A stretch of 64,000 bases of DNA from Pseudonocardia humida. Lineage in GTDB: Bacteria; Actinomycetota; Actinomycetes; Mycobacteriales; Pseudonocardiaceae. This document shows positions 39,292 to 48,500 of this stretch, in pieces; positions within the stretch are counted from its first letter, which is position 1, and every line of letters starts with the position of its first letter. A program made the translations under genes and the position numbers. The DNA lies in contig NZ_JAGSOV010000062.1 of the NCBI RefSeq assembly GCF_023898865.1, forward strand, positions 1 to 64,000, written 5' to 3'. Below the pieces are notes generated by a model that saw only the letters and a program-made list of their open reading frames with translations, was not told where the DNA came from and ran no database searches.

Positions 39292-40326
39292 TCAGCGGGC
39301 GCCCGTCTCGTCGAACAGCTGCGGATCGGGCAGCAGCCGGTCGAGCAGGTCCTGCATCGTGACCATCCCCAGCAGCCGGTCGCCGTCCTCGACGAGCGCG
39401 AACTGGTTGCGCCCGCGGCGCAGCGTGCTCAACGCGTCGTGCACGGGCACGTCGGCGGGCAGGGTGGGCACCGGGCGCATCAACCGCGCGGCGGTCGCCC
39501 CCGGCTCGACGGCCAGCGTGTCGCGGACGTGCACGACACCGACCGCGTCGCCGCCCCGGCGCACCAGCAGCCGCAGGTGCCCGCTCTCCCGGGAGACCTC
39601 CCGCACGCGGTCGACGGTGTCGTCGGCGTCCACCGCGCTGATCTCCGCCGCCGGCCGCACCAGGGTGCGCAGCACGGCGGTGTCCAGCTCCAGCGCGGCG
39701 AGCAACTGGTCGCGGCGCTCGCGGTCGAGCGCACCGGCCCGCGCGGAGTGGTCGACCAGCTCGCGCAGCGTCTCCGGGTTGCGCCCGGCGGCCACCTCGT
39801 CCACCGGTTCCACCCCGACGGCCCGCAGGCAGCGGTTGGCCAGGCCGTTCAGCGCCACCAGCAGCGGCCGGGTGACGACCATGAACGCGCGCATCGGCAG
39901 GGCCAGCAGCGTCGCCGAGCGCTCGGGGTGCGCGATGGCCCACGACTTGGGCGCCATCTCCCCCACCACCAGGTGCAGGAACGTCACCACCAGCAGCGAC
40001 AGCACGAACGCGAGCACGTCGGAGGTGGCGGCGGGCAGGCCCCAGCCCTCCAGCAGCGGCACGAACAGGTCGTGCACCGCGGGCTTGGCCACCGCGCCGA
40101 GCCCGAGCGTGCACAGCGTGATGCCCAGCTGCGAGCCGGCCAGCAGCAGCGACAGGTCGCGGGAGCTGCGCAGCGCGGCGCGGGCCGACGCGCTGGTCTG
40201 CGCGGCCTCCTCCAGCCGGTAGCGGCGGGCCGCGACCAGCGCGAACTCGATCGCCACGAAGAACGCGCTCAGCGCGATGAGGGCCGCGCCGACCAGCAGC
40301 GACCCGACCGGTCCGATGCCGCTCAC
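39292..40326 (-). CDS. CNNM/DUF21 transporter-like protein with CBS pair (second of two)
   Basis: The 344-residue protein has an N-terminal DUF21 membrane domain of three to four helices (IGPVGSLLVGAALIALSAFF, FVLSLLVVTFLHLVVGEMAP) and a CBS pair (ISAVDADDTVDRVREV to VEDGDRLLGMVTMQDLL). It lacks the C-terminal CorC_HlyC domain of its partner. CNNM/CorC proteins export or regulate Mg2+ and other divalent cations. Its start codon overlaps the stop of the upstream partner (ATGA), so the two are coupled and may form a heteromer. Confidence 0.88.
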   Translation of the reverse strand: MSGIGPVGSLLVGAALIALSAFFVAIEFALVAARRYRLEEAAQTSASARAALRSSRDLSLLLAGSQLGITLCTLGLGAVAKPAVHDLFVPLLEGWGLPAATSDVLAFVLSLLVVTFLHLVVGEMAPKSWAIAHPERSATLLALPMRAFMVVTRPLLVALNGLANRCLRAVGVEPVDEVAAGRNPETLRELVDHSARAGALDRERRDQLLAALELDTAVLRTLVRPAAEISAVDADDTVDRVREVSRESGHLRLLVRRGGDAVGVVHVRDTLAVEPGATAARLMRPVPTLPADVPVHDALSTLRRGRNQFALVEDGDRLLGMVTMQDLLDRLLPDPQLFDETGAR

Positions 40327-41714
40327 GACCGGCTCCCCTCGGTGACGCCCTCACGGGCGGAATCGCGCTCGGGGTCGGGGTCGAGCCAGCGCACCTCGAG
40401 CGTCTCGGCGACGCGGCGCTGCACCGTGCGGACCGTCAGCCCCAGCACCCGCTCCGGCTCGTCGGTGGCCCCGCGCAACGGCACCTCCACGGTGTCGCCG
40501 GGCTCGGGCAGCCGACCGAGCCGGCTGGTCAGCAGGCCGCCGATGGTCGTGTAGTCGCCCTCGGGCAGGTCGTGGTCGATCAGCCGCTCGACCTCGTCGA
40601 CGTGCATGGAACCGGACACCTGCCACCCGTCGCGGCCGGTCTTCGGCCCGGTGTCGACGCCGGCCGGGTCGTGCTCGTCGGTGATCTCCCCGACCAGCTC
40701 CTCCGCGACGTCCTCGACGGTGATCACGCCGGCCAGCCCGCCGTACTCGTCGAGCACGCAGGCCAGCTCGTCGCCGGTGTCGCGCAACTGCTCCAGCACC
40801 GCGGGCAGCGGCAGCGACTCCGGGACGAACACCGGCGGGCGCATCACGTCGCGCACGGTGCGCTCGGCGGCCTCCTCGGCGGTGAGGGCGAGGACGGCGC
40901 GCAGGTGCACGACGCCGATGACGTCGTCGACGCCGTCGCCGGTGACGGGGTAGCGGGAGTGCCCGCGCGCCATCTGGGCCACCAGGTCGGGCAGCGGCAC
41001 GTCGGCGGCGACGGTGCCCACGCGCGGGCGCGGGATCATGGCCTCGCGCGCGGTGCGGTCGGTGAAGTCGAGGACCCGGTCGAGCAGGGTCGACAGCCCC
41101 ACCGGCAGCTCGCCCTGCTCGCGGGACTCGTCGATGATCGCTTCGAGGTCGCGCGGGGTCGCGGCGTGCTCGACGTCGTGCACGGGCTCGATCCGCACGG
41201 CCTTGAGCAGCAGGTTGGACGCCGCGTCGAAGACGTGGATGAGCCAGCCGAGGACCCGCAGGTAGATCAGGGTGGACAGGGCCAGCGCCCGGGCGACCCG
41301 CTCGGGGCGGGCGATGGCCAGGTTCTTGGGGAACAGCTCCCCGAGCACCATCTGCACGACGGTCGCGAGCAGCAGCGCCAGCACCGTGCCGATGGCGACG
41401 CCGACAGCGGTGGGGACGCCGGCCACGCCCAGCAGCTCACCGACCCCCTCGCCGATCATCGGCTCGGCCACGTACCCGACCACCAGACCGGTGACCGTGA
41501 TGCCCAGCTGGGCGCCGGAGAGCATGAACGAGGTGCGCTTGGTGACCGCCAGCGCCCGGCGCGCGCCCGCGTCGCCGGTGGCCGCCGCGGCCCGCAGGCG
41601 GGACCGGTCGACGGCCATGAAGCCGAACTCCTGGGCGACGAAGTACCCGGTCAACGCGCTGATGGCGATGACGACGAGCACGCCGAGCAGGATCGTGAGA
41701 ACGGTACCGGTCAC
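40323..41714 (-). CDS. CNNM/CorC-like protein (DUF21, CBS pair, CorC_HlyC)
   Basis: The 463-residue protein has a DUF21 membrane domain (residues 1-200, with LGELFPKNLAIARPERVA as a signature loop), a CBS pair (REAMIPRPRVGTVAADVPL and VDVMRPPVFVPESLPL-type 'RDVMRPPVFVPESLPLPAV') and a C-terminal CorC_HlyC domain (GWQVSGSMHVDEVERLID, TTIGGLLTSRLGRLPEPGD). It is the full-length partner of the overlapping second gene and should sit in the cytoplasmic membrane in divalent-cation homeostasis. Confidence 0.9.
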   Translation of the reverse strand: MTGTVLTILLGVLVVIAISALTGYFVAQEFGFMAVDRSRLRAAAATGDAGARRALAVTKRTSFMLSGAQLGITVTGLVVGYVAEPMIGEGVGELLGVAGVPTAVGVAIGTVLALLLATVVQMVLGELFPKNLAIARPERVARALALSTLIYLRVLGWLIHVFDAASNLLLKAVRIEPVHDVEHAATPRDLEAIIDESREQGELPVGLSTLLDRVLDFTDRTAREAMIPRPRVGTVAADVPLPDLVAQMARGHSRYPVTGDGVDDVIGVVHLRAVLALTAEEAAERTVRDVMRPPVFVPESLPLPAVLEQLRDTGDELACVLDEYGGLAGVITVEDVAEELVGEITDEHDPAGVDTGPKTGRDGWQVSGSMHVDEVERLIDHDLPEGDYTTIGGLLTSRLGRLPEPGDTVEVPLRGATDEPERVLGLTVRTVQRRVAETLEVRWLDPDPERDSAREGVTEGSRS

Positions 41715-41970
41715 CGCGGCGCCCCCACGGGCCGCGAGCCGTCAGATCGGTGGTGCGTCCGGCGGCTCGCGCCGGTACTGGGGGGATCGTCCATGACCTC
41801 TTCCGAGTGGGTGTTCTGTCCGTTTTCAGATCTACCACAGACGGTGGTCGGCAAAACCCCCACCGGGCACAACTCACTCACCGCTCACTCCGTCGAGAAC
41901 GACGTCGTCGTGATCGACAGGTGCGGACGATCAAGGCGAGATCGTCCTCGACGGGGCCTAGGGTGAGCCG

Positions 41971-43338
41971 GTGAGCGCGCAGACCATCGACGTCATCGAG
42001 CCGGCGACCGAGCAGGTGCTGGAGACCGTCGCGACGACCGATCCCGGCGAGCTGGACGCCATCGTCGCCCGGGCCCGCGCCGCCCAGCGGGAGTGGCACG
42101 CGGCCGCCCCGCGCGACCGGGCGCAGGCGCTGCGCCGCATCGCCGACGGGCTGGAGGCCGAGCTCGACGAGCTGGCCCGGCTGGAGGCCCGCAACGTCGG
42201 CATGCCGATCGGCGACGCGCGGTTCTGCGTGCAGTCCGCGGCCGACACCTTCCGCTACTGCTCCGCCGGGCCCGAGCGGCTGCTCGGGGAGACCATCCCG
42301 GTCGCGGGCGGGGTGGACATGACGTTCCGCGAGCCGATCGGCGTGGTCGGGCTGATCACCCCGTGGAACTTCCCGCTGATGATCGAGAGCTGGAAGGTGG
42401 CGCCCGCGCTGGCCGCGGGCAACGGGGTCGTGCTCAAGCCCTCGGAGCTGACCCCGCTCACGGCGCACGCGCTGGCCCGCATCGGCGCCGCCGCCGGGCT
42501 GCCCGACGGGCTGTTCACCGTCATCCACGGCGAGGGCCCGACGGTCGGGCGCGCGCTGGTCGACCACCCGGGCATCGGCAAGATCGGGTTCACCGGGTCG
42601 ACCGCGGTGGGCAAGGACATCGCCCGCCGGGCCGCGGAGAAGATCGCCCGCGTCACCCTGGAGCTGGGCGGGAAGTCCGCCTCGGTCGTCTTCGCCGACG
42701 CCGACCTGCGCGCCGCCGCCGACGGCCTGCGCGGCGCGGTGTTCGGCAACTCCGGCCAGGACTGCTGCGCCCGCTCGCGGGTGTTCGTCCAGCGCCCGGC
42801 CGTGGAGGAGTTCCTGGGGCTGCTCGACGAGGTGGTCGCCGGCACGGTCGTCGGCGACCCGCTCGACGAGGCCACCCACATGGGCCCGCTCATCTCGGCG
42901 AAGCAACGCGACCGCGTCCGCGGCTACGTCGACGGCGCCCCCGTGCGCACCACCGGCTCCGCGCCGGACGGGCCGGGCTACTGGTTCGCCCCGACCGTCC
43001 TGCACCCCATCGCCGACGACCACCCCGCGGCCCGCGAGGAGATCTTCGGCCCGGTCGTGTCGGTGCTGCCGTTCGACACCGAGGACGAGGCCGTCACCCG
43101 GGCCAACGACTCGGTGTACGGGCTGGCCGGCTCGATCTGGACCGGCGACGCGCAGCGCTCGCTGCGGGTGGCCCGCCGGATCGACGCCGGGGCGCTCGCG
43201 GTGAACTCCTACAGCGGGGTGCGGGTGCACACGCCGTTCGGCGGGTTCAAGCAGTCCGGGACCGGGCGCGAGCTGGGGCCGCACGCGGTGGAGAGCTACA
43301 CCGAGGTCAAGAACGTGTTCTTCAGCACCGGGACCTGA
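41971..43338 (+). CDS. NAD(P)-dependent aldehyde dehydrogenase
   Basis: The 455-residue enzyme has all aldehyde dehydrogenase marks: [18 protein letters not shown] with the oxyanion Asn, [14 protein letters not shown] for [14 protein letters not shown] (Rossmann), the general-base Glu in TLELGGKSA and catalytic Cys265 in [10 protein letters not shown], immediately followed by a second Cys. [13 protein letters not shown] and [15 protein letters not shown] complete the fold. It would oxidise an aldehyde to the acid. A 256-base gap upstream separates it from the divergent CorC-like operon. Another aldehyde dehydrogenase gene follows 59 bases later. Confidence 0.93.
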   Translation: MSAQTIDVIEPATEQVLETVATTDPGELDAIVARARAAQREWHAAAPRDRAQALRRIADGLEAELDELARLEARNVGMPIGDARFCVQSAADTFRYCSAGPERLLGETIPVAGGVDMTFREPIGVVGLITPWNFPLMIESWKVAPALAAGNGVVLKPSELTPLTAHALARIGAAAGLPDGLFTVIHGEGPTVGRALVDHPGIGKIGFTGSTAVGKDIARRAAEKIARVTLELGGKSASVVFADADLRAAADGLRGAVFGNSGQDCCARSRVFVQRPAVEEFLGLLDEVVAGTVVGDPLDEATHMGPLISAKQRDRVRGYVDGAPVRTTGSAPDGPGYWFAPTVLHPIADDHPAAREEIFGPVVSVLPFDTEDEAVTRANDSVYGLAGSIWTGDAQRSLRVARRIDAGALAVNSYSGVRVHTPFGGFKQSGTGRELGPHAVESYTEVKNVFFSTGT

Positions 43339-43397
43339 ACGGACGTCCAGGCGGTCGGCCCATCGTCGGGGCCGGTGCCCGGTGCTTGTATGAGGGC

Positions 43398-44834
43398 ATG
43401 GCAACTCCAGCGGTGGAACCCGGGTCCGGCACGTCCGCGCACTGGATCGGCGGCGAGCGCGTCGCCGGCGGCGGCGAGGTCATCGAGGTCGTCAACCCCG
43501 CCGACGGCTCGATCGTCGGCACCGTGCCCGCCGGCACCGCCGCCGACGTCGACCGCGCGGTCGCCGCGGCCCGGGCGGCACTGCCCGGCTGGGCGGGCAC
43601 GCCGGTCGAGGAGCGGATCGCCGTCGCCCAGCGCATCTCCCAGGGCCTGCAGGCCCGCGCGGGCGACATCGCCGCCTCGATCACCGCCGAGATGGGCTCG
43701 CCGATCTCGTTCTCCCGCACCGTGCAGGTCGGGCTGCCGATCGGCTCGTCGGCCACCGCGGCCGGGGTGGCGGCGAGCTTCCCGTGGACCGAGGAGATCG
43801 GCAACTCGCTGGTCGTGCGCGAGCCGATCGGCGTGGTCGGCGCGATCACCCCGTGGAACTACCCGCTGCACCAGGTCGTGGCCAAGGTCGTGCCCGCGCT
43901 GATCGCCGGCAACACCGTGGTGCTCAAGCCCACCGAGGTCGCCCCGCTGACCGCGGCGATCCTGGCCGAGGTCGCCGCCGAGGCGGGGCTGCCCGCCGGC
44001 GCGTTCAACGTCGTGCACGGCACCGGCCCGGTGGTCGGCGAGGCGATCGCCGCGCACCCCGACGTCGACATGGTCTCCTTCACCGGCTCCACCCGGGCGG
44101 GCAAGCGCGTCTCGGTGGTCGCCTCGGACACCGTCAAGCGGGTGGCCCTCGAGCTGGGCGGCAAGTCCGCGAACGTGATCCTCGACGACGCCGACATGGG
44201 CAAGGCGGTCAAGGTCGGGCTGGCCAACGCCTGGATCAACGGCGGGCAGACCTGCACCGCGTGGACCCGGATGCTGGTCCCGGCGAGCCGGCACGACGAG
44301 ATCGTCGAGCAGGTCGTGGCCGCCGCGGCGAAGTACTCGGTCGGCGACCCGACCGAGGAGAAGACCCGGATCGGCCCGATGTCCTCCACCGCCCAGCAGC
44401 AGCGGGTCAACGGCTACATCGAGCGCGGTGCCGCCGACGGCGCCACCGTCGCGTTCGGCGGCCCGGGCGCCCCCGAGGGCCTGGAGTCCGGCGCCTACGT
44501 CCGCCCCACGATCTTCGCGAACGTCGACCCGAACGCCGTCATCGCCCAGGAGGAGATCTTCGGCCCGGTCCTGTCGGTGATCCCCTACGCCGACGAGGAG
44601 CAGGCCGTCGAGATCGCCAACAGCACCGTCTACGGCCTGGCCGGCGCGGTGTTCGGCGAGCAGGAGCACGCCATGGCCGTGGCCCGGCGGCTGCGCACCG
44701 GTCAGGTCGACGTCAACGGCGGCACGTTCAACATCGCCGCGCCGTTCGGCGGCTACAAGCAGTCCGGCAACGGCCGCGAGCTCGGCCGCTTCGGGCTGGA
44801 GGAGTTCGTGGAGACCAAGTCCATCCAACGCTGA
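43398..44834 (+). CDS. NAD(P)-dependent aldehyde dehydrogenase
   Basis: The 478-residue enzyme is a second, distinct aldehyde dehydrogenase: [47 protein letters not shown], base Glu in [10 protein letters not shown], catalytic Cys in [12 protein letters not shown] and [13 protein letters not shown]. The two enzymes differ throughout, so this is not a recent tandem duplication. Lying 59 bases apart in the same direction they are probably co-expressed and may act on related aldehydes. The 3' end is 5 bases from the convergent unknown gene. Confidence 0.93.
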   Translation: MATPAVEPGSGTSAHWIGGERVAGGGEVIEVVNPADGSIVGTVPAGTAADVDRAVAAARAALPGWAGTPVEERIAVAQRISQGLQARAGDIAASITAEMGSPISFSRTVQVGLPIGSSATAAGVAASFPWTEEIGNSLVVREPIGVVGAITPWNYPLHQVVAKVVPALIAGNTVVLKPTEVAPLTAAILAEVAAEAGLPAGAFNVVHGTGPVVGEAIAAHPDVDMVSFTGSTRAGKRVSVVASDTVKRVALELGGKSANVILDDADMGKAVKVGLANAWINGGQTCTAWTRMLVPASRHDEIVEQVVAAAAKYSVGDPTEEKTRIGPMSSTAQQQRVNGYIERGAADGATVAFGGPGAPEGLESGAYVRPTIFANVDPNAVIAQEEIFGPVLSVIPYADEEQAVEIANSTVYGLAGAVFGEQEHAMAVARRLRTGQVDVNGGTFNIAAPFGGYKQSGNGRELGRFGLEEFVETKSIQR

Positions 44835-44839
44835 CCCGC

Positions 44840-45421
44840 TCACGACCCCCGCAGCAGGTCGGTGGCGTCCTCGGCGAGCTGCCGGTAGGTCCGCACGCGG
44901 TGCTCCAGGGCGGCCCGGGTGAAGCGCTCCGGGTCGGCCCGGCGGGTCTGCCGGCTGCGCTCGGTCCAGAACGCGGTGTCGGGCAGCTCCGCGGCACCCT
45001 CGGGCAGGAACCGCAGCACCTCCCCCGCGACGTCGACGGCGAAGCGCCAGGCCAGCAGCGCCTCCTCGCGCAGGTCGTCGCGGCCACCCGTCACGGCCAT
45101 CTCCGCCTCGACGGCCTGCTCGACGTAGACCTCGGCCATCTCCAACCACTGGCCGGCGTCGATCAGCGTGGACCGGCCCGGACCGAACCGGACCCCGGTG
45201 CGGCGGGCCTCGGCGAGGTCGGCGTAGGCGATCGTGATGCCGAACGGCGCGAACCGCCCGCCCGCGCCGTCGGCGCGCAGGATCCAGGAGATCGGGCCCT
45301 CGACGAGGGTCGTCCAGCCCTCCGGGTCGCCCGGGTCGTCGGGGCCGAGGCCGCCGTCGGCGCGCAGCAGGTCGAGGTAGAGGTGCGCCTCGACGATCGT
45401 CCGTGCCCGCAGCTCGCCCAT
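44840..45421 (-). CDS. Unknown 193-residue protein downstream of the giant SecA-like gene
   Basis: The soluble, acidic product has an alpha/beta N-terminal half (IVEAHLYLDLLRADGG, then PISWILRADGAGGRFAPFGI) and a helical C-terminal half (LDAGQWLEMAEVYVEQAVEA-type, ALLAWRFAVDVAGEVLRFLP and WTERSRQTRRADPERFTRAA). It has no signal peptide or membrane segment and I do not recognise a family. It follows the giant gene by 114 bases on the same strand. In polymorphic-toxin loci that position is usual for an immunity protein, so this is a candidate; a simple unrelated housekeeping role is equally possible. Confidence 0.6.
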   Translation of the reverse strand: MGELRARTIVEAHLYLDLLRADGGLGPDDPGDPEGWTTLVEGPISWILRADGAGGRFAPFGITIAYADLAEARRTGVRFGPGRSTLIDAGQWLEMAEVYVEQAVEAEMAVTGGRDDLREEALLAWRFAVDVAGEVLRFLPEGAAELPDTAFWTERSRQTRRADPERFTRAALEHRVRTYRQLAEDATDLLRGS

Positions 45422-45535
45422 GCTCCCCCGTCCGACGGGCCCAGTCTCCCCGTCCCGGGGCCGGTGGCGCCCTCCGGGTCAGGGCGGGCGCGCCGGCCCC
45501 GGGAGCAGGAGAGCCACTGGCGGGGCCGCCCGCGC

Positions 45536-48500
45536 CTACGGACGGCTCGGGCCCCACCGGTACCCGACGGCCGTCCCGGAGAAGGGCAGCTCGACCGCGC
45601 CGGTCAGCTGCGAGGAGAACGTGCCCGGACCGCCGGCGGGCCGGTCGATCGTGACGGTCAGCTCGCGCACCGGCCGACCGGAGAAATCCAGGCCCAGCTC
45701 GGCGGCGTGGGCGGCGGTCAGCTCCAACGCCCGGTCCGCGTCCCGCACCAGGTACCGCCCGAACACCCGGCCCGACGCCCGCGCGTCGGTGATCGGGTGG
45801 TGGCCGAGCACCTGCAGGCCGTCCGCGGTGCCCAGCACCACCAGCACCCCGACGGCGGTGAGCCTCCCGTCGGAGTGCGACTCCCGGGCGAGCAGCACCG
45901 CGATGTCGGGGTGCAGGGCGGCCACCGCACGGAGCGCGGACAGGTCGCGCAGCGGCGCCTCCGCGTGCACCCGCGCCTCGGACCAGTCCGGGTGCGCGGC
46001 GTGGGTGAGCTCGTGGCGCCACAGCGCGCCCAGCGCCACAGGGTCGAGCACCCCGTTGGCCAGCGCTTCCCACACGCGGTCGTCGACGTGCACCCGGCGG
46101 TCCGCTGTCGTCCACATCGCGACGTCGGCCGGACCACCCGAGGACGCCGCGCGTTCGGTGAGATCGCGGTGGACGCACACCTCCTGGCAGCCGGCGCGGT
46201 CGAACTCCGCCGGGTCCAGGCCACCGATCCGGGCGGTCAGCTCCTGGCTGCCCACCGCCACCGTCGAGGCGGGGGTTGCGCGCCTCAGGTAGCGGTCGAC
46301 CGCGAGCGCTTCCCCACGGGTGGGCGCGCGGCCGGAGAACAGCGCCGCCCCACCCCGCGGACCCGCCACCGGCGGGCCACGACCCGCCACCGCACCCACC
46401 GGGCGACCGGCCGCGCCGGGCCGGTCGCCGGAGCGCAGACCCCCTCCGGACCGGGTGGCGGGCCGAGCCCGCCCGCGCCGCTGCTGCAGGAGCGAGTCGA
46501 CCACCACGGCGGTGACCTCCGGCCCGCCCTGGCCGTGCACCGACGTCACGCCCTCCTCATCCAGCATCCCGCCGGTGAGCAGGCTCACCAGCTCGCCGCG
46601 GGAGTTGACCACGGCACCGCCGGAGGCGCCGCCGTAGGACCAGCCCAGGAAGCTGAAGTCCTTCAGGTCCGGCCGGTCGTCCGCGTCGAACGGCCGGAAC
46701 GGGCTGACCGGCCCACCGGCCACGGTCAGGAACTGCGCGGTGTCCGAGGCACCGGGGTAGCCGATGCTCATCACCGGCTCACCCGGCGCCGGACGCACCC
46801 GGGCGACCGGCAGGAACGGCAGCGGCCCGCGGTCGTCGTCGAGGGTGAGCCGCAGCGCGCCGATGTCGACGCCGTCGGCGTCCTCGCCGGTGAAGCTCAC
46901 CGGCCCGGACAACCGACCCGGACCGTGCAGCCGCTCGATCCGGCGCTGCACCGCCTCGGCGTCGGGCATCTCCAGCACCCGCGTCCCGATCGTGCGCCCG
47001 TTCCACAGCTCGGCCACGATCGCCTCGCCCTGCTCGCGGGCCCCGTCCAGGACGTGGGCGGCGGTCAGCACCGTCCCGGACGGGTCGACCAGCACCCCGC
47101 TGCCCAGGCTGCGGCCCCCGGCCAGCCGCAGCCGCACGACCGCCCGCGTCACCCGCTCGACCAGGTCGCCGGCCAGCACCGGTCCCGCCCCGACGGCACC
47201 CGGGGCGGCCGCGGCGTAGTCGGCGGGCACCCGTTGCGACTGCACCAGCCACGCTCCCAGCTCGGTGCGCACCACCAGCAGAGCGACCGTGTGCTCGGAC
47301 ATGCCGGCCCTGTTCGCCGAGGTGGTGAGGTAGGACTCCAGCGCTCCCGCGCGGGCGTAGGGCCGCTCCGCGCGGTTCTGCCACGCCCCCGCGATCTCCA
47401 ACGGCGTCGCCGACTCCCCGAGGACCCCGGGGCTGAACACGTCGGGGACCAGGTACCGGGAGAACGTCAGGCCGCGCAGCTCGTCGAGCAGCGACATCAC
47501 CGGGTCGGCCGCCACGCCGATCAGCAGCTCGTCGCCGCGCGCGTCGGGCAGCGCCAGCAGCTCACCGCGGCCCGCCACCGCACCACGGGACACGAACCCC
47601 TTCTCGGTGAACTCCGCGGCCAGCTCCCGCCGCTCGGCCTCCTCCTCGCGGACCGCGGCCGGGTCCCGCAACGGCAGGTAGTCGATCACCATCGGCGCGC
47701 TGCCGCGCACTCCGCCCAGGAGCACCGCCGCGGCCACCCCGGCCGCCCACCGCCGCACAGCCCGCCACCGGGTCGCCTGCCGGGTCGCGGCATCCGGCGC
47801 GGGGTCGGCCGTCGCGGACGCGAACGGCGCTCGGAGGAGGAGCGCCAGTCCGCCGACCCCACCCGCCACGGCCACCGCGATCGCCATCCACCCGCCGGGC
47901 CCGGAGGCCTCCGGCGCGGCCGCGGCACCGGCCGACGCCGCCGCGGCCGGGACCGGGTCCAGCACCGCCGTCATCGCTGTCACCGCCGCGAGGACGAGTG
48001 CCCGAGCGATCCGCCCACCCCACCCGGTGGCGACCGACCCGGTCCGTGCACCGGGTCCGACAGTGGGCGCATCGGCACCGCCGGTCGCCGGTGCCGATCC
48101 ACCGGCCTCCACGAGCTGGAACGCTTCCCCTTCGACGGTCACCACCGTTCCGAGCGGCACCGCCGCGACCCCCGCGACCGGCTGCCCACCCACCAGCACC
48201 GGCGGTGCCCGAGGCATCGCGGCGACGTGCCAGCCGTCCGCGCGGTGCAACAGCAGCGCCGACACGATCTCCGAGCCGCGGGAGGTCCGGACCGCGGCGG
48301 CGACCGACGCGCCGACCGACAGGATCGGCGCGTCCACCGGCTCACGCGTCCCGTCGGCGAGCCGGACCAGCGCGGTCCCGACCGGTGGGGCGATCACGTC
48401 GTTCGCGTCGACACCCGCCGGGACGGCCACGACCCCGCGCATCCGGTCGTCACCGTCGGCACCCGGCCGGCCGAGCACCAGCCGCGGCGAACGCTCGGCC

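Noticed and set aside
35271-39362. A 1,363-codon plus-strand frame
   Set aside because: It runs antisense to the EamA, RecQ and F420 genes and out of frame across the LysR gene; composition is typical of a shadow.
43398-44834. Tandem duplication of the upstream aldehyde dehydrogenase
   Set aside because: The two proteins share only family motifs and differ across most of their length, so they are separate members of the family.
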